The notes under the pieces are model-generated. The model saw only the letters and a list, made by a program, of their open reading frames with translations, was not told the origin of the DNA and made no database searches. From Candidatus Peregrinibacteria bacterium RIFOXYA2_FULL_41_18 (GTDB lineage Bacteria > Patescibacteriota > Gracilibacteria > UBA1369 > UBA12470), in NCBI GenBank assembly GCA_001788795.1, contig MFXH01000015.1, forward strand, positions 1 through 36,937: a stretch of DNA of 36,937 nucleotides. Direction: 5' to 3'. The translations under genes were made by a program, and so were the position numbers. How positions within the stretch are numbered: the first letter of the stretch is position 1; every line of letters starts with the position of its first letter. Below, one piece after another: positions 23,570-32,292 of this stretch.

Positions 23570-24961
23570 TTAAATTTTTACTGTTGAAAGCAGTTTTCTC
23601 TCATTGTTTGCGCTTACAATTACAATTTTATTGCCGCTTTTTACTAGGCGATTTTTTTTGAGTAGCCGTATTGTTGCAGTTTCAAGTTCGGATTCGTTTT
23701 TGATCGACTGAGTGGATATAATGATTTTATTTATACCCCAAATCAGAGCCATTTCTCTTCCTGTTTGTTCACTTGTCGTTATGGCGATAAGTTCTGTCAT
23801 AGGGCGATATTTTGCGATTTGGCGCGCAGTGTATCCTTTTTCTGTTATGAGTACTAGATGGTTGGCTTTTATGTTTTGTGCAAGATTGATTGCGTTTAAG
23901 CAGGTTGCTTCCGTTACTGTGAGGTTTTTGCTTTCATTTAATGCCGGAAGTAAGAAGGGTTTTTTCTTAAGTTCGTTTTCGACAGCTCTTGCGACTGCGG
24001 CGAGCGTCTGTATTGATTCCAAAGGATGCTGGCCTGTTGCGGTTTCGTTCGAGAGCATGAATGCGTCAGCACGGTCGAAAATCGCCGTTGCCGCATCTGA
24101 AATTTCCGCTCGTGTCGGGCGAGAATTCTCTATCATCGATTCAAGCATCTGAGTTGCGACTATGACCGGTTTTGCGTACTCGTTGCATAAATGGATGATC
24201 TCTTTCTGGTAAATCGGTACCTGTTCCGCTGGGATTTCCAATCCGAGGTCACCTCTGGCTACCATTACGCCATCTGCCGCTTCGATGATTTCCCTCATGT
24301 TTTCAATAGCTTCTTTTCGTTCGATTTTTGCGATTATCTTTGAGTCTGTGTGTTTACGAAGGTTGATTATGTCGCGAGCTGATTTGACGAATGAGAGTGC
24401 GACGTAGTCTACGCCGTTTTTTATTCCGAATTTCAAATCTGCCAGATCTTTTTTCGTCAGTGATGCGGCGCTTAATGTGGCGTTTGGAGTGTTGATGCCT
24501 TTATGGCTTTTTATGACTCCGTTCGTGAGTGATTTTGTTGTGATTGAATTGATTGTTGTAGAAACAACTTTTAGTTCAATAAGACCATCGTCTATCAAGA
24601 TAGTGTCATTTTTTTTGACTTCCAGCGGTAGTTTCTTATATTGAATCGGAACCTCGTTTTTTTTGTGTAGTAATGAGGTCGTTAGGACAACTTGTTGATT
24701 TTTTGTAATTGGGAAACCTTCTTCCGGCAATTTCCCGACTCGTATTTTTGGGCCTTGCAGGTCTTGCAGTATTGCTACGTTCTTACCTGTTTTCTTGGCG
24801 GCTTGACGAAGGTTTTTGATTATTTGTGAAAAATGTTCGTAAGATCCATGCGAAAAATTGAGACGCGCAATATCCATACCGGCGTTAAGCATACGTTCAA
24901 GTGCATACAGGCTGTCAGATGCTGGGCCGAGTGTTGCAATGATTTTTGTGCGTTGTGGCAT
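23570..24961 (-). CDS. pyk: Pyruvate kinase
   Basis: The enzyme makes pyruvate and ATP from phosphoenolpyruvate and ADP. The 463-residue protein has the N-terminal TKIIATLGPAS motif, ARLNFSHGSYEH, DLQGPKIRVG, the catalytic Lys segment KIIAKIERKEAI, MVARGDLGLEIP, and the signature region ATQMLESMIENSRPTRAE. The usual MLSGETAKG reads MLSNETATG here. The C-terminal regulatory domain is present. It lies 33 bp after glmS and 26 bp before ruvC. A weak GC-rich 7-bp-spaced motif sits near its stop (23552-23572). Together with gpmI in the same operon and pgi elsewhere in the window, it indicates an active glycolysis. The identification is secure. Confidence 0.97.
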   Translation of the reverse strand: MPQRTKIIATLGPASDSLYALERMLNAGMDIARLNFSHGSYEHFSQIIKNLRQAAKKTGKNVAILQDLQGPKIRVGKLPEEGFPITKNQQVVLTTSLLHKKNEVPIQYKKLPLEVKKNDTILIDDGLIELKVVSTTINSITTKSLTNGVIKSHKGINTPNATLSAASLTKKDLADLKFGIKNGVDYVALSFVKSARDIINLRKHTDSKIIAKIERKEAIENMREIIEAADGVMVARGDLGLEIPAEQVPIYQKEIIHLCNEYAKPVIVATQMLESMIENSRPTRAEISDAATAIFDRADAFMLSNETATGQHPLESIQTLAAVARAVENELKKKPFLLPALNESKNLTVTEATCLNAINLAQNIKANHLVLITEKGYTARQIAKYRPMTELIAITTSEQTGREMALIWGINKIIISTQSIKNESELETATIRLLKKNRLVKSGNKIVIVSANNERKLLSTVKI

Positions 24962-24994
24962 TTTTGTTTTTATTGACCTGATTTTAATCTCAAA

Positions 24995-26773
24995 TTATTT
25001 AACAGTCACGCTTTTAGCCAGATTTCTTGGCATATCAGGATTGTTTTGTCGTAAAACCGCCAATTGGTAGGCGAGAATTTGTATTGGAATTATTGAAACG
25101 ATAGGGGATGTCATGCCGGCGTCGGGAACTTTTATCCAGAAATCAAAAATGGAATTGTTCTCTGGAGCAACTCCGATTATGTAGCCACCACGTGCTTTTA
25201 TTTCGGTTGCATTCGAGATGATTCCCGCCTTTGTTTCGTCGTTTGCAACTATTGCGATGCAAGGCGTGCCTTTTGAAATCAATGCGATTGGGCCGTGCTT
25301 GAGTTCTCCTCCTGCGAATCCTTCCGCGTGTATATATGAAACTTCTTGAAGTTTGATTGCCGATTCAAGTGCGATCGGGTAATTAAGGTCTTTCCCGATT
25401 ATATACATACTTTCGACTCCTTGAATTTTTTCGGCTATTTCTCGGATATAGTCTTCGTATCGTGGGTTAAGCATGTCGTTTATTTGGCTTGCTGTTGAGA
25501 CGAGAAGACGTTTCCCTTCGTCGAGTTTGCCTGCGCATGCATAAGCAAGGAGTGTTAATATTGCTAACTGAGAAGTTGTTGCTTTTGTTGAAGCTACGGC
25601 TTTTTCAGGGCCCGCTTTTATCGGAATTACAATATCTGATATTCGTGCCATTGTTGATGTTTCGACGTTTACAATTGAAACGATTTTCACACCTTTTTTC
25701 TTCGCTTCTTCTATAGCTTCAAGGGTATCTGCTGTTTCGCCGCTTTGCGAAATGGCGATCATGAGCGATTTGTCTTTCATGAACGGGAGGAAGCTTGAAA
25801 ATTCCGAGCCGAACATGAAGTTGATGTGTTTTTGCGCTATATGTGAAAAAAGATAGGTTCCAACCATGCCGACTTTTCCTGCTGTTCCGCAACCTACGAT
25901 ATAGGTTCCGTATGCGTTTTTTATAGCTTTTGCGACTTCCAGAATCTTTATTTCAGGTTGGTTGATTGCGCGTGTTAGCGTGTCCTTTTGCTCCATGATT
26001 TCTTTCATCATGAAGTGTTTAAATTCACCTTTTTCTGCACTCTTTTCATCCCAGTCGATTATTATTATGCGTTTCTCTATTTTCTTATCCGTTTTGAGGT
26101 CTGTGAATTCTATCCCTTTTCGTGAAAGTGAAACCATTTGGTCGTCATCGAGATACATTACTTTCTTCGTGTACTTAAGGAATGCCGGAATATCTGAAGC
26201 TATGAAGTATTCGTTTTCGCCCGTCCCGACGATGAGAGGTGAACCTCTTCTAGCCGCGAGGATTTTTTCTTCGTCTCTTGAAATGGCGAGTAGGGCGTAG
26301 CGACCTTCTCCTTTTGACAGTGCGATTTTGAAAGCCTGTTCGAACCCTTCGCACATATGCTCCTGAATCAGATGAGCAAAAACTTCCGTATCTGTTTCAG
26401 AGACGAATTTGTGGCCGCGTTTAATTAAATCCTTCTTGAGTGATTCGTAGTTTTCCAAAATTCCGTTATGGGCGATTACTATTTCTTTTTCTTCGCTTGC
26501 GTGTGGATGGGCGTTCATATCTGTTACTCCGCCGTGAGTTGCCCACCTAGAGTGTCCTATTGCGATATGAGCAGGTTCGCAAGTTAGTTCTTTTTTTAGA
26601 CTTTTTACATCAGAAATTTTACCCGTGTGTTTCTCGATTACGATCTCGCCCGATTCTCTTCTGCAAGCGATTCCCCACGAATCGTATCCGCGATATTCGA
26701 GTTTCTTAAGTCCTTCGAGGACTATCTGTGCCGAATTGTCTTGTGGGCCTAAGTAGGCGAAGATGCCGCACAC
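24995..26773 (-). CDS. glmS: Glutamine-fructose-6-phosphate aminotransferase (isomerizing)
   Basis: GlmS makes glucosamine 6-phosphate from fructose 6-phosphate and glutamine, the first step to UDP-GlcNAc and peptidoglycan. The 592-residue protein starts MCGIFAYLG, with nucleophile C2 exposed after Met removal, and has LEYRGYDSWGIA and HSRWATHG in the Ntn-type glutaminase domain (about 1-220). Two SIS sugar-isomerase domains follow (SQSGETADT, STKATTSQ, and ESAIKLQEVSYIHAEGFAGGELKHGP). The tail RNLAKSVTVK matches the family end. The start codon is GTG. This is the first gene of the operon to gpmI. Its upstream 149-bp gap holds a 9-bp period repeat and the promoter of the divergent 153-aa gene; no glmS ribozyme is evident. 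Confidence 0.97.
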   Translation of the reverse strand: MCGIFAYLGPQDNSAQIVLEGLKKLEYRGYDSWGIACRRESGEIVIEKHTGKISDVKSLKKELTCEPAHIAIGHSRWATHGGVTDMNAHPHASEEKEIVIAHNGILENYESLKKDLIKRGHKFVSETDTEVFAHLIQEHMCEGFEQAFKIALSKGEGRYALLAISRDEEKILAARRGSPLIVGTGENEYFIASDIPAFLKYTKKVMYLDDDQMVSLSRKGIEFTDLKTDKKIEKRIIIIDWDEKSAEKGEFKHFMMKEIMEQKDTLTRAINQPEIKILEVAKAIKNAYGTYIVGCGTAGKVGMVGTYLFSHIAQKHINFMFGSEFSSFLPFMKDKSLMIAISQSGETADTLEAIEEAKKKGVKIVSIVNVETSTMARISDIVIPIKAGPEKAVASTKATTSQLAILTLLAYACAGKLDEGKRLLVSTASQINDMLNPRYEDYIREIAEKIQGVESMYIIGKDLNYPIALESAIKLQEVSYIHAEGFAGGELKHGPIALISKGTPCIAIVANDETKAGIISNATEIKARGGYIIGVAPENNSIFDFWIKVPDAGMTSPIVSIIPIQILAYQLAVLRQNNPDMPRNLAKSVTVK

Positions 26774-26788
26774 GTTGGGGGAGTATTA

Positions 26789-26815
26789 AGAAGTAGAAGA
26801 AGTATGAGAAGTGAC
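26789..26815. repeat. 9-bp period repeat upstream of glmS
   Basis: AGAAGTA, AGAAGTA and AGAAGTG recur at 26789, 26798 and 26807, a strict 9-bp step. It begins 15 bp upstream of the glmS GTG. The position is like that of the 7-bp arrays but the period differs. Confidence 0.55.
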
Positions 26816-26866
26816 ATAGTAAATGCGAGGAGAAGTTTAGTATAGATGGGGTTATGAGTCCAGCTA

Positions 26867-26895
26867 TTGACAAGCGGGCGGTTTTGGGTTATTTA
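26867..26895 (+). promoter_or_regulatory. Candidate promoter of the 153-aa gene
   Basis: A perfect -35 TTGACA (26867-26872), a 17-bp spacer and TATTTA (26890-26895). The predicted transcription start is near 26902, about 21 nt before the ATG at 26923. No Shine-Dalgarno sequence is seen in that leader. Confidence 0.5.
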
Positions 26896-26922
26896 TTTCG
26901 TCTTAAATTATAAAAATCCCTT

Positions 26923-27384
26923 ATGTCAGAAACTGAAATTATTAGAGTTGCCTTTCGTGGTGAAGATGCCGGTAAAGTTCTCGATCGAACTATGTTGGAC
27001 GATTGTCGCGTATCTGTTGATGAGGATATGCATTTTACTGATGACCAAGCAGCTTATTTGGTTGGATGTATAGAGCGAGTTTTTCGTTGCTTGCGTGGTA
27101 TGAAAAAGCTCGTTATCGAGCCTCAAGCTGTTCAAAATGCATGTACTCGTATTGCCGGATATCCCTTATCCGTGCTTTCCGTTAGTTTGAAAGCTGGCAG
27201 TGAAGAATGGACGAAAAGAGATCCGGTTTATTGGTTTGTTATGGCTGACACTGTTCTTCGTATAATTGAGAGGACTTGTCCTTTTACTTATGGATACGTC
27301 ATGTCGCAAATTGAAGGATTTGAGCGTGATGCTGCTGCATTGCGTAACAGATTCAGCAATTTACATGTTTTGCAAGATCGTTAG
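26923..27384 (+). CDS. Small cytoplasmic protein of unknown function
   Basis: I do not recognise this 153-residue protein. It is soluble, slightly acidic and mostly helical by eye (DDQAAYLVGCIERVFRCLRG; DPVYWFVMADTVLRIIERT), with four Cys (residues 23, 49, 56, 71) that are not arranged as a zinc site and one more at 126. There is no signal peptide. The reading frame is supported by its own good promoter, the 20-nt leader and an even codon pattern. It stands alone on the plus strand between two minus-strand operons. Its last 24 bp overlap the end of the convergent M24 peptidase gene. Like the 945-aa and Pro/Thr-rich genes it seems to be a lineage-specific single-gene insert. Confidence 0.65.
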   Translation: MSETEIIRVAFRGEDAGKVLDRTMLDDCRVSVDEDMHFTDDQAAYLVGCIERVFRCLRGMKKLVIEPQAVQNACTRIAGYPLSVLSVSLKAGSEEWTKRDPVYWFVMADTVLRIIERTCPFTYGYVMSQIEGFERDAAALRNRFSNLHVLQDR

Positions 27385-28374
27385 TTCTTTATCCGCTTTT
27401 GTAAGACTCTGGAATCCGTTTTTCGTTATCACTCCCATATCCTCGATCCTTACGCCGAATTTGCCATTGAGATAAATTCCCGGTTCGACAGTTACGACCA
27501 TGCCGGTTTTCAGTTTGTCTTTTGAGTGTTCCGATAGGCTGGGGGATTCGTGGATTTCGAGTCCGATTCCGTGGCCTAGACCATGAATCATTTCTATTTT
27601 TTTTGAGGCGAACGTAAATGCTTTATGCGCGGTTATTTCGGGTCTTAATCTGTTAATTACGGATTTTTGAATGTTTAGGACTTTGTTGTAAATTTCCGCT
27701 TCGAATGGGGTTGGCGTTCTAGTGAATAATGTTCTTGTCATGTCCGAGCAGTAGCCTTTGTAAATCACTCCCATGTCAATCAGTATAATGTCACCTTTTT
27801 TGAGACGCGTGTTGTCGTTTTCATGATGGGGAATTGCGGAATTTTTGCCGAAAGCTATGATCGGTTCGAAAGAGAGAGAGTCAGCTTTTAAGTCGTGTGC
27901 TACTACATGGATTTTCCATGCAATTTCTTTCTCGGTAACTCCTTGTTTTAGGAGTTTCCTGATTGAATAAAAAACTTGTTCATTAATTGACTGTGAGCGC
28001 TTGAGCAAGCTGATTTCGTCTGGTGTTTTTATTGCTCTAAGTTGTTCGATTGCCCCTGATTGCGGTTTGAGTTTTGCCGGACGTCCGATCTTTTTCCAGT
28101 GTTTGAGGGCTATGTAGGTTAGGTTAGATGATTCGAATTCGATTTCTGTTATTCGATGTTTTTTAATAAGGCGAGTCCATGTTTCTTCGAAATGTCCTTT
28201 TTTGTAAAGTTCCAGTTCGAATGTTTTTGGAATCGTTCTTTTTGCTTCTTCGAGATATCTGGAATCCGTGAAGAAATAATTTTTCTTTGCCGTTTGCAGA
28301 ATTACGGCTTTTGAGCCGGTGAAGCCTGATAAGTAGCGGATGTTGGTAGGGGAGGTGATGAGGAGATTTTGCAT
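27361..28374 (-). CDS. pepP: M24 family metallopeptidase (Xaa-Pro aminopeptidase-like)
   Basis: M24 'pita-bread' enzymes remove N-terminal residues before proline using two metal ions. The 337-residue protein has an N-terminal creatinase-like domain (1-125, NIRYLSGFTGSKA) and the catalytic domain with all five metal ligands visible: IDMG and CSDMTRT (two Asp), HGLGHGIGLEIHE (His), EPGIYL (Glu) and RIEDMGV (Glu). The substrate specificity (PepP or PepQ type) cannot be set from sequence alone, so the symbol is tentative. It starts 12 bp after the PPDK-N-like gene and probably shares its transcript. The 3' end overlaps the convergent 153-aa gene by 24 bp. The family assignment is secure. Confidence 0.93.
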   Translation of the reverse strand: MQNLLITSPTNIRYLSGFTGSKAVILQTAKKNYFFTDSRYLEEAKRTIPKTFELELYKKGHFEETWTRLIKKHRITEIEFESSNLTYIALKHWKKIGRPAKLKPQSGAIEQLRAIKTPDEISLLKRSQSINEQVFYSIRKLLKQGVTEKEIAWKIHVVAHDLKADSLSFEPIIAFGKNSAIPHHENDNTRLKKGDIILIDMGVIYKGYCSDMTRTLFTRTPTPFEAEIYNKVLNIQKSVINRLRPEITAHKAFTFASKKIEMIHGLGHGIGLEIHESPSLSEHSKDKLKTGMVVTVEPGIYLNGKFGVRIEDMGVITKNGFQSLTKADKELTILQNM

Positions 28375-28386
28375 GTCCTCATTGTG

Positions 28387-31020
28387 CTACTTTTTATCTA
28401 TTTTTACAATTTCAGGAAGTTGCTCGTCTTTTTTTGCTATATAAAGAGCATTTGGCTTCTCTCCTGTTCTGTTGTCTTGAGCTAAATGAGCTACGAAAGG
28501 TGTTTTTTCTGATGCTAGTTCTGAGTTTATTGTTCTATGCGTTGCATCAACATCTATTATCTTTACGTATTGTATAAGTTTTCTTGCCGTATCCGCAGGA
28601 CAACCTTCTTTTATCAAAGCTGATTCAATATCTCCTATTAAAGTCTGTTGTGCTTGTGCGATGAGTGGTAATTCTAAGATTTCGGCAGCTCTTATTTTAA
28701 ATGCTGCTGTCCCCATTTGCGCATCTAATGTTCTTTGCAGGCTATGGCTTCCGAATGATGGAGAATATTCCGTTCCTTCTGGAAACATTTCTATTATTCC
28801 GACCGCATTTGATGAGTCGGCCGGTTGGGCAGGAATTCCTGCGTGATCATCTGTAGATTCCCATCTTTTTATTGTCATGATCGCATATTTTCTATTTTCT
28901 CTTTTTTGAATTTCTTTATTAACTATTCTCACGAACGTTGCTATATGTCTTCTTTCTGTTGCCGTGCATTCTTCGAATATTTTCGGGTGTACGAAAACCA
29001 AGTCTGTTATGTTAGTGCAGAATGTTCCGTTTCGCGAGTCTTTTCCTTCGAGTACTGTTGATTCTTTTTTTACAGATTCCGGTTTCCTTGAAGGTTTGAG
29101 ATTTTGAGGTAAGTTCTGAGGTCTGCATTGTACCAAATTAATTTTCAATACTCCTCCGCTTGCAGCCTCTACCGTGAATTCACAATCTACTTCATAGCCG
29201 AGTTGTTTTTTTAATTTCTGTACCATGTATCTTATTACTCCCCCAAGTTCGGTATATTTTAATAATCCTTCGCATGTGATTGCTCTCCATCTTATTGGAT
29301 CGTCAAATTTTCCACCCATCCCGAAGGTTTTTATGTTATTCGGCAGTGCGCCTTCGCTGTCTAATTCTTCTTTTGTTTTTTCTTGTATTTCATTCGAGCT
29401 TAATTTTAGTACGTGTATTTTTCTTTGAGGTACTTCTCCTTTGAAACCTGTCGCCTTCGGTTTGCCAAGCATTACGAATTTGCTTCCAGTTCCATCAACC
29501 ACAGCTCTGCCGAGTCCTATAGCTAGAGCCATAGATCCTTGTCCAGGGTCTACTCCATCTCCTATTACCTGTGGAGCGAAGGATGTTGCCATACCGGAAA
29601 ATCCCGGATAGAAATAGTCTCCATGTTTTTCCCCGTTTAGTACTTGCACAAGTATGCCCATTTCTTCATCTTCTTGAAGCAGATTATGTAGTTTTCTGTA
29701 TTCCATCACGTTTTTTGTGAATACCGACCCGTAAACTTTTAGGATGGCTTGTTTGAATTTTTCAAAATCCTCTTCGAAATCCCCACAATTTGCCAATTCG
29801 ACACTCTCGTATTGTCCCGCAAATGATGCGCCAAGTCTGTCCTCAAGTTCGCTTGAAGATCTTACGATGATTGGTTTTCCGTGTAATTCTCTGAATAATA
29901 TTGCGAGTTGTCTCTCTCGGTGCGGAGGAAATTTTGCCACCATCATTTCTGTTTCTATTTCTTTATAAATGGCTTCCGGTGGATCTTCTCCTCGTTGATA
30001 ATAGGCTTTTAACATAGAAGTTCTTCCACCTACATTTGGATTTTCACTTCTTACTTCTTTAAACACATTTGATCCTAAAAATCTTGAAGTGTTTTGTTTA
30101 AGACATCTCTCCAATAGTTCCTCCATTTTTGGATCTAATCCTTCAGTATCTTTATCTTCCAATGCTGCGTATGCCAGTATTATCCCAAGTGCTTTTGCTC
30201 CAATCCTTCCTGTAGCCAAAGAGTCGGGCATTTGATCTATGATTGCCCTTATATGTTTTGCTTTTAAATGATTCATTCCGCATTCTATATGATGCTTATC
30301 TTGAGTCATTAATCTTCTTATCAGTTGTTCAAGTGCTGTTGTTTTTCCTATTTCATATATTTTTTCTTTTGAGTTTTCCGCTATCTCAACTATTCCAACC
30401 AATTCATCTATTGTTGCAACTTCGATATCTGATCTTATTCTCTCTTCTTCTTTATCTTTAAAGAATTTTTCTCTTAATTTTTCTTCGTCTTGTGTAAGAT
30501 ATTTTGTCCTCACCGATTCCAAACATTCGTTTCTTGTTCTGTCATCGAGTTGAGCCAAAGCTCTTATACTTGTTACGGTTCTCCACTTCAAAATATCTTC
30601 ATGTGTAGGAGATTCCGATTCTTTTTCTCTTCTTGCATCTTGGTTAGCTTTTTTATCTATTCCAGCATGTCCACCTTCTAGTCCTTTGTCATATACGATT
30701 CTCCTTATTCCTGCCATTACTTCCCATAATTCTTTATTACCTCTTATGTTATCTGCTATCTCTCTAAAAAGAGCATATGATATTGCATCTGCTTCTGTTG
30801 GCATTTCCTTGAGTGCCTGTGCTTCTAAAGTTTTTTTTATAATTTCATTACCAATATCTCCCAGTTCAGAGAGTGCTTCTAGTGCGCTTTTTATATCTGT
30901 TAAAGCTTGATCCTCTCCTTCGGTTTTCTTTCTGAGGATTTCTCCGATTTCGCGGATGCTATCATCGCTTATTCGTCCAAGTCTTTCTAGAGTGGCCCCA
31001 TGGGATGGTTGTGCATCCAT
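28387..31020 (-). CDS. PEP/pyruvate-binding (PPDK-N) domain protein without transfer or PEP-barrel domains
   Basis: The 877-residue protein contains the ATP-grasp domain of the PEP synthase/PPDK family in its middle: IIVRSSSELEDRLGASFAGQYES (split here at R386, the usual RSS motif), GILVQVLNGEK, FYPGFSGMATSF, ALAIGLGRAVVDG and a final LVQCRPQN. It lacks the phospho-His swivelling domain and the C-terminal PEP/pyruvate barrel, so it cannot be a normal PEP synthase. The region near residues 720-780 (KRWESTDDHAGIPA, PSFGSHSLQ) resembles the C-terminal part of the PEP/pyruvate-binding family in which W-G-S-S-D and GSHFFQ are usual. About 330 N-terminal residues are charged and helical with no match I know. 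It may phosphorylate or dephosphorylate a protein or glycan. The gene leads the M24 peptidase operon. Confidence 0.8.
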   Translation of the reverse strand: MDAQPSHGATLERLGRISDDSIREIGEILRKKTEGEDQALTDIKSALEALSELGDIGNEIIKKTLEAQALKEMPTEADAISYALFREIADNIRGNKELWEVMAGIRRIVYDKGLEGGHAGIDKKANQDARREKESESPTHEDILKWRTVTSIRALAQLDDRTRNECLESVRTKYLTQDEEKLREKFFKDKEEERIRSDIEVATIDELVGIVEIAENSKEKIYEIGKTTALEQLIRRLMTQDKHHIECGMNHLKAKHIRAIIDQMPDSLATGRIGAKALGIILAYAALEDKDTEGLDPKMEELLERCLKQNTSRFLGSNVFKEVRSENPNVGGRTSMLKAYYQRGEDPPEAIYKEIETEMMVAKFPPHRERQLAILFRELHGKPIIVRSSSELEDRLGASFAGQYESVELANCGDFEEDFEKFKQAILKVYGSVFTKNVMEYRKLHNLLQEDEEMGILVQVLNGEKHGDYFYPGFSGMATSFAPQVIGDGVDPGQGSMALAIGLGRAVVDGTGSKFVMLGKPKATGFKGEVPQRKIHVLKLSSNEIQEKTKEELDSEGALPNNIKTFGMGGKFDDPIRWRAITCEGLLKYTELGGVIRYMVQKLKKQLGYEVDCEFTVEAASGGVLKINLVQCRPQNLPQNLKPSRKPESVKKESTVLEGKDSRNGTFCTNITDLVFVHPKIFEECTATERRHIATFVRIVNKEIQKRENRKYAIMTIKRWESTDDHAGIPAQPADSSNAVGIIEMFPEGTEYSPSFGSHSLQRTLDAQMGTAAFKIRAAEILELPLIAQAQQTLIGDIESALIKEGCPADTARKLIQYVKIIDVDATHRTINSELASEKTPFVAHLAQDNRTGEKPNALYIAKKDEQLPEIVKIDKK

Positions 31021-31054
31021 GTGGCTGTATTTAAATAGTGCCTTTATTTTTACA

Positions 31055-31083
31055 TATAGCTTTTATTTGTCAAACTAGGCTTT
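31055..31083 (-). promoter_or_regulatory. Candidate promoter of the PPDK-N-like gene
   Basis: Minus strand: a perfect -35 TTGACA (31078-31083), with only A/T-rich sequence at -10 (TAAAAA at spacer 15, or AAAATA at spacer 17). It sits 58 bp upstream of the ATG at 31020. The -35 is convincing, the -10 is not. Confidence 0.35.
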
Positions 31084-31116
31084 GCTGTTGTGCAATAAAG
31101 TCCTTGTTTGCGAAAC

Positions 31117-32292
31117 TTATTTTAAAATCTCTCTAGTAATCTTTTTCCCCATCTCAACCCCCAGTTGGTTGTACGTGTTCACCCCATGCATTTTCCCCAG
31201 CAGGGCGATTTGAAGTTCAAGCGTCATAATCAATTCACCAATTGTTTCTTCTGTTATTTTCGGAATTATCAGCGTTTGAGTCGGGATGAGCGCTTTTTCA
31301 AGGGCTTCTTGCGTCCCTTTTTTCTCGGCGTTCATCAGGTCTTCGAGAGTGTATTTTTCTCCCGGTATTTGAGGTGCGTGGTGATGACGTGTAACTTCCA
31401 AGAATAGCACTTGTTTGTTTTTTGGTCCGTCCATGAATAATTGTAATTGCGAGTGTTGGTCTGTCGGTCCGATTGCGCGGATTGGCGTTGGGCCGATTTC
31501 AGGTGTTTTGCCAAGGCTCTCCGCCATCAGTTGAATGTACCAGTCTGCGAATCTGTTTAGTCTGTAAGAATAGGGGAATACGACAGTTATTTTCTTGCCT
31601 GAGTTGTATTCTCTGAATTGGTTTTCTGCGAGCATTAGCGGTATGTTTTTCTCGGCAGGTTCGTGTTTGAAATGTTCCCATGCGTCGAGTGCGCCTTTTT
31701 GGATTTTCTCTATATCGATATTTGCCATTTTGGCAGGTAGTAAGCCGACTTCTGACAATACGGAGAATCTTCCGCTAAGGTTTTTTGGCATTGTTACAAT
31801 CGGCAAGCCGGTTTTGCCCAAGAAGCTATCTTTTTCCGCTGTTATGATTGTGAAATGCTCTTTTGGATCTAGTTTTGCATCAATGATTTTCTGATGAAAA
31901 AACTTAAACAAACTGACTGTTTCTATTGTGTTTCCGGATTTGCTTATCGCGATGAAGTGAGTGTCTTTTAGTGATATGTTTTGAGATAAATGAAAAATTA
32001 AATCCGGATCGATTTGGTCTAAGAAAAAAAAGTGGGTTGAGTCAGCTTCCATATGTTTGAGCGGGCGATAGAGAGCGCGCATGATTGCGATTCCTCCGAG
32101 GGATGAGCCGCCGATGCCAAGAATTATTATTTTCTTGAAATTTCGTTTGGGAATTGAGAGGCGGTTAATTAGGTCTTTGTCGATTGCGGAATTTATGAAT
32201 GGATGTAAGCCGTTTTCAATTTCTTTCAGGAATTCTTCCTTTAAGTTCTTGTGGGTGGCGCTGGTTGTTTTTGATGAAAGTTGGATTTGCAT
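31117..32292 (-). CDS. pgi: Glucose-6-phosphate isomerase
   Basis: PGI interconverts glucose 6-phosphate and fructose 6-phosphate. The 391-residue protein has the SIS-fold sugar-phosphate loops (ILGIGGSSLGG, AISKSGNTIET), GRFSVLSEVGLLPA, the substrate-binding GPTDQHSQLQLFMDGP and the C-terminal Lys motif (NTYNQLGVEMGKK, where PFDQPGVE is common). It is short compared with the usual 440-550 residues, the saving being mainly at the N-terminus and in loops. The start overlaps the ruvA stop (TAATG), which indicates translational coupling. It is the last gene of the aroC operon; no clear terminator follows, only an imperfect hairpin around 31075-31110. Its product, fructose 6-phosphate, is the GlmS substrate and feeds mannose synthesis. 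Confidence 0.96.
   Translation of the reverse strand: MQIQLSSKTTSATHKNLKEEFLKEIENGLHPFINSAIDKDLINRLSIPKRNFKKIIILGIGGSSLGGIAIMRALYRPLKHMEADSTHFFFLDQIDPDLIFHLSQNISLKDTHFIAISKSGNTIETVSLFKFFHQKIIDAKLDPKEHFTIITAEKDSFLGKTGLPIVTMPKNLSGRFSVLSEVGLLPAKMANIDIEKIQKGALDAWEHFKHEPAEKNIPLMLAENQFREYNSGKKITVVFPYSYRLNRFADWYIQLMAESLGKTPEIGPTPIRAIGPTDQHSQLQLFMDGPKNKQVLFLEVTRHHHAPQIPGEKYTLEDLMNAEKKGTQEALEKALIPTQTLIIPKITEETIGELIMTLELQIALLGKMHGVNTYNQLGVEMGKKITREILK

Noticed and set aside
23203-24152. Plus-strand open frames of about 150 codons opposite ruvC and pyk
   Set aside because: They are antisense shadows of two secure enzymes and have no promoter or coherent protein pattern.
26774-26922. glmS ribozyme upstream of glmS
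   Set aside because: The 149-bp gap does not show the conserved core, and it is occupied by a 9-bp repeat and a plus-strand promoter.
31075-31110. Hairpin after pgi as a terminator
   Set aside because: Pairing is imperfect with bulges and no T tract follows in the pgi direction; the region also contains the -35 of the next gene.
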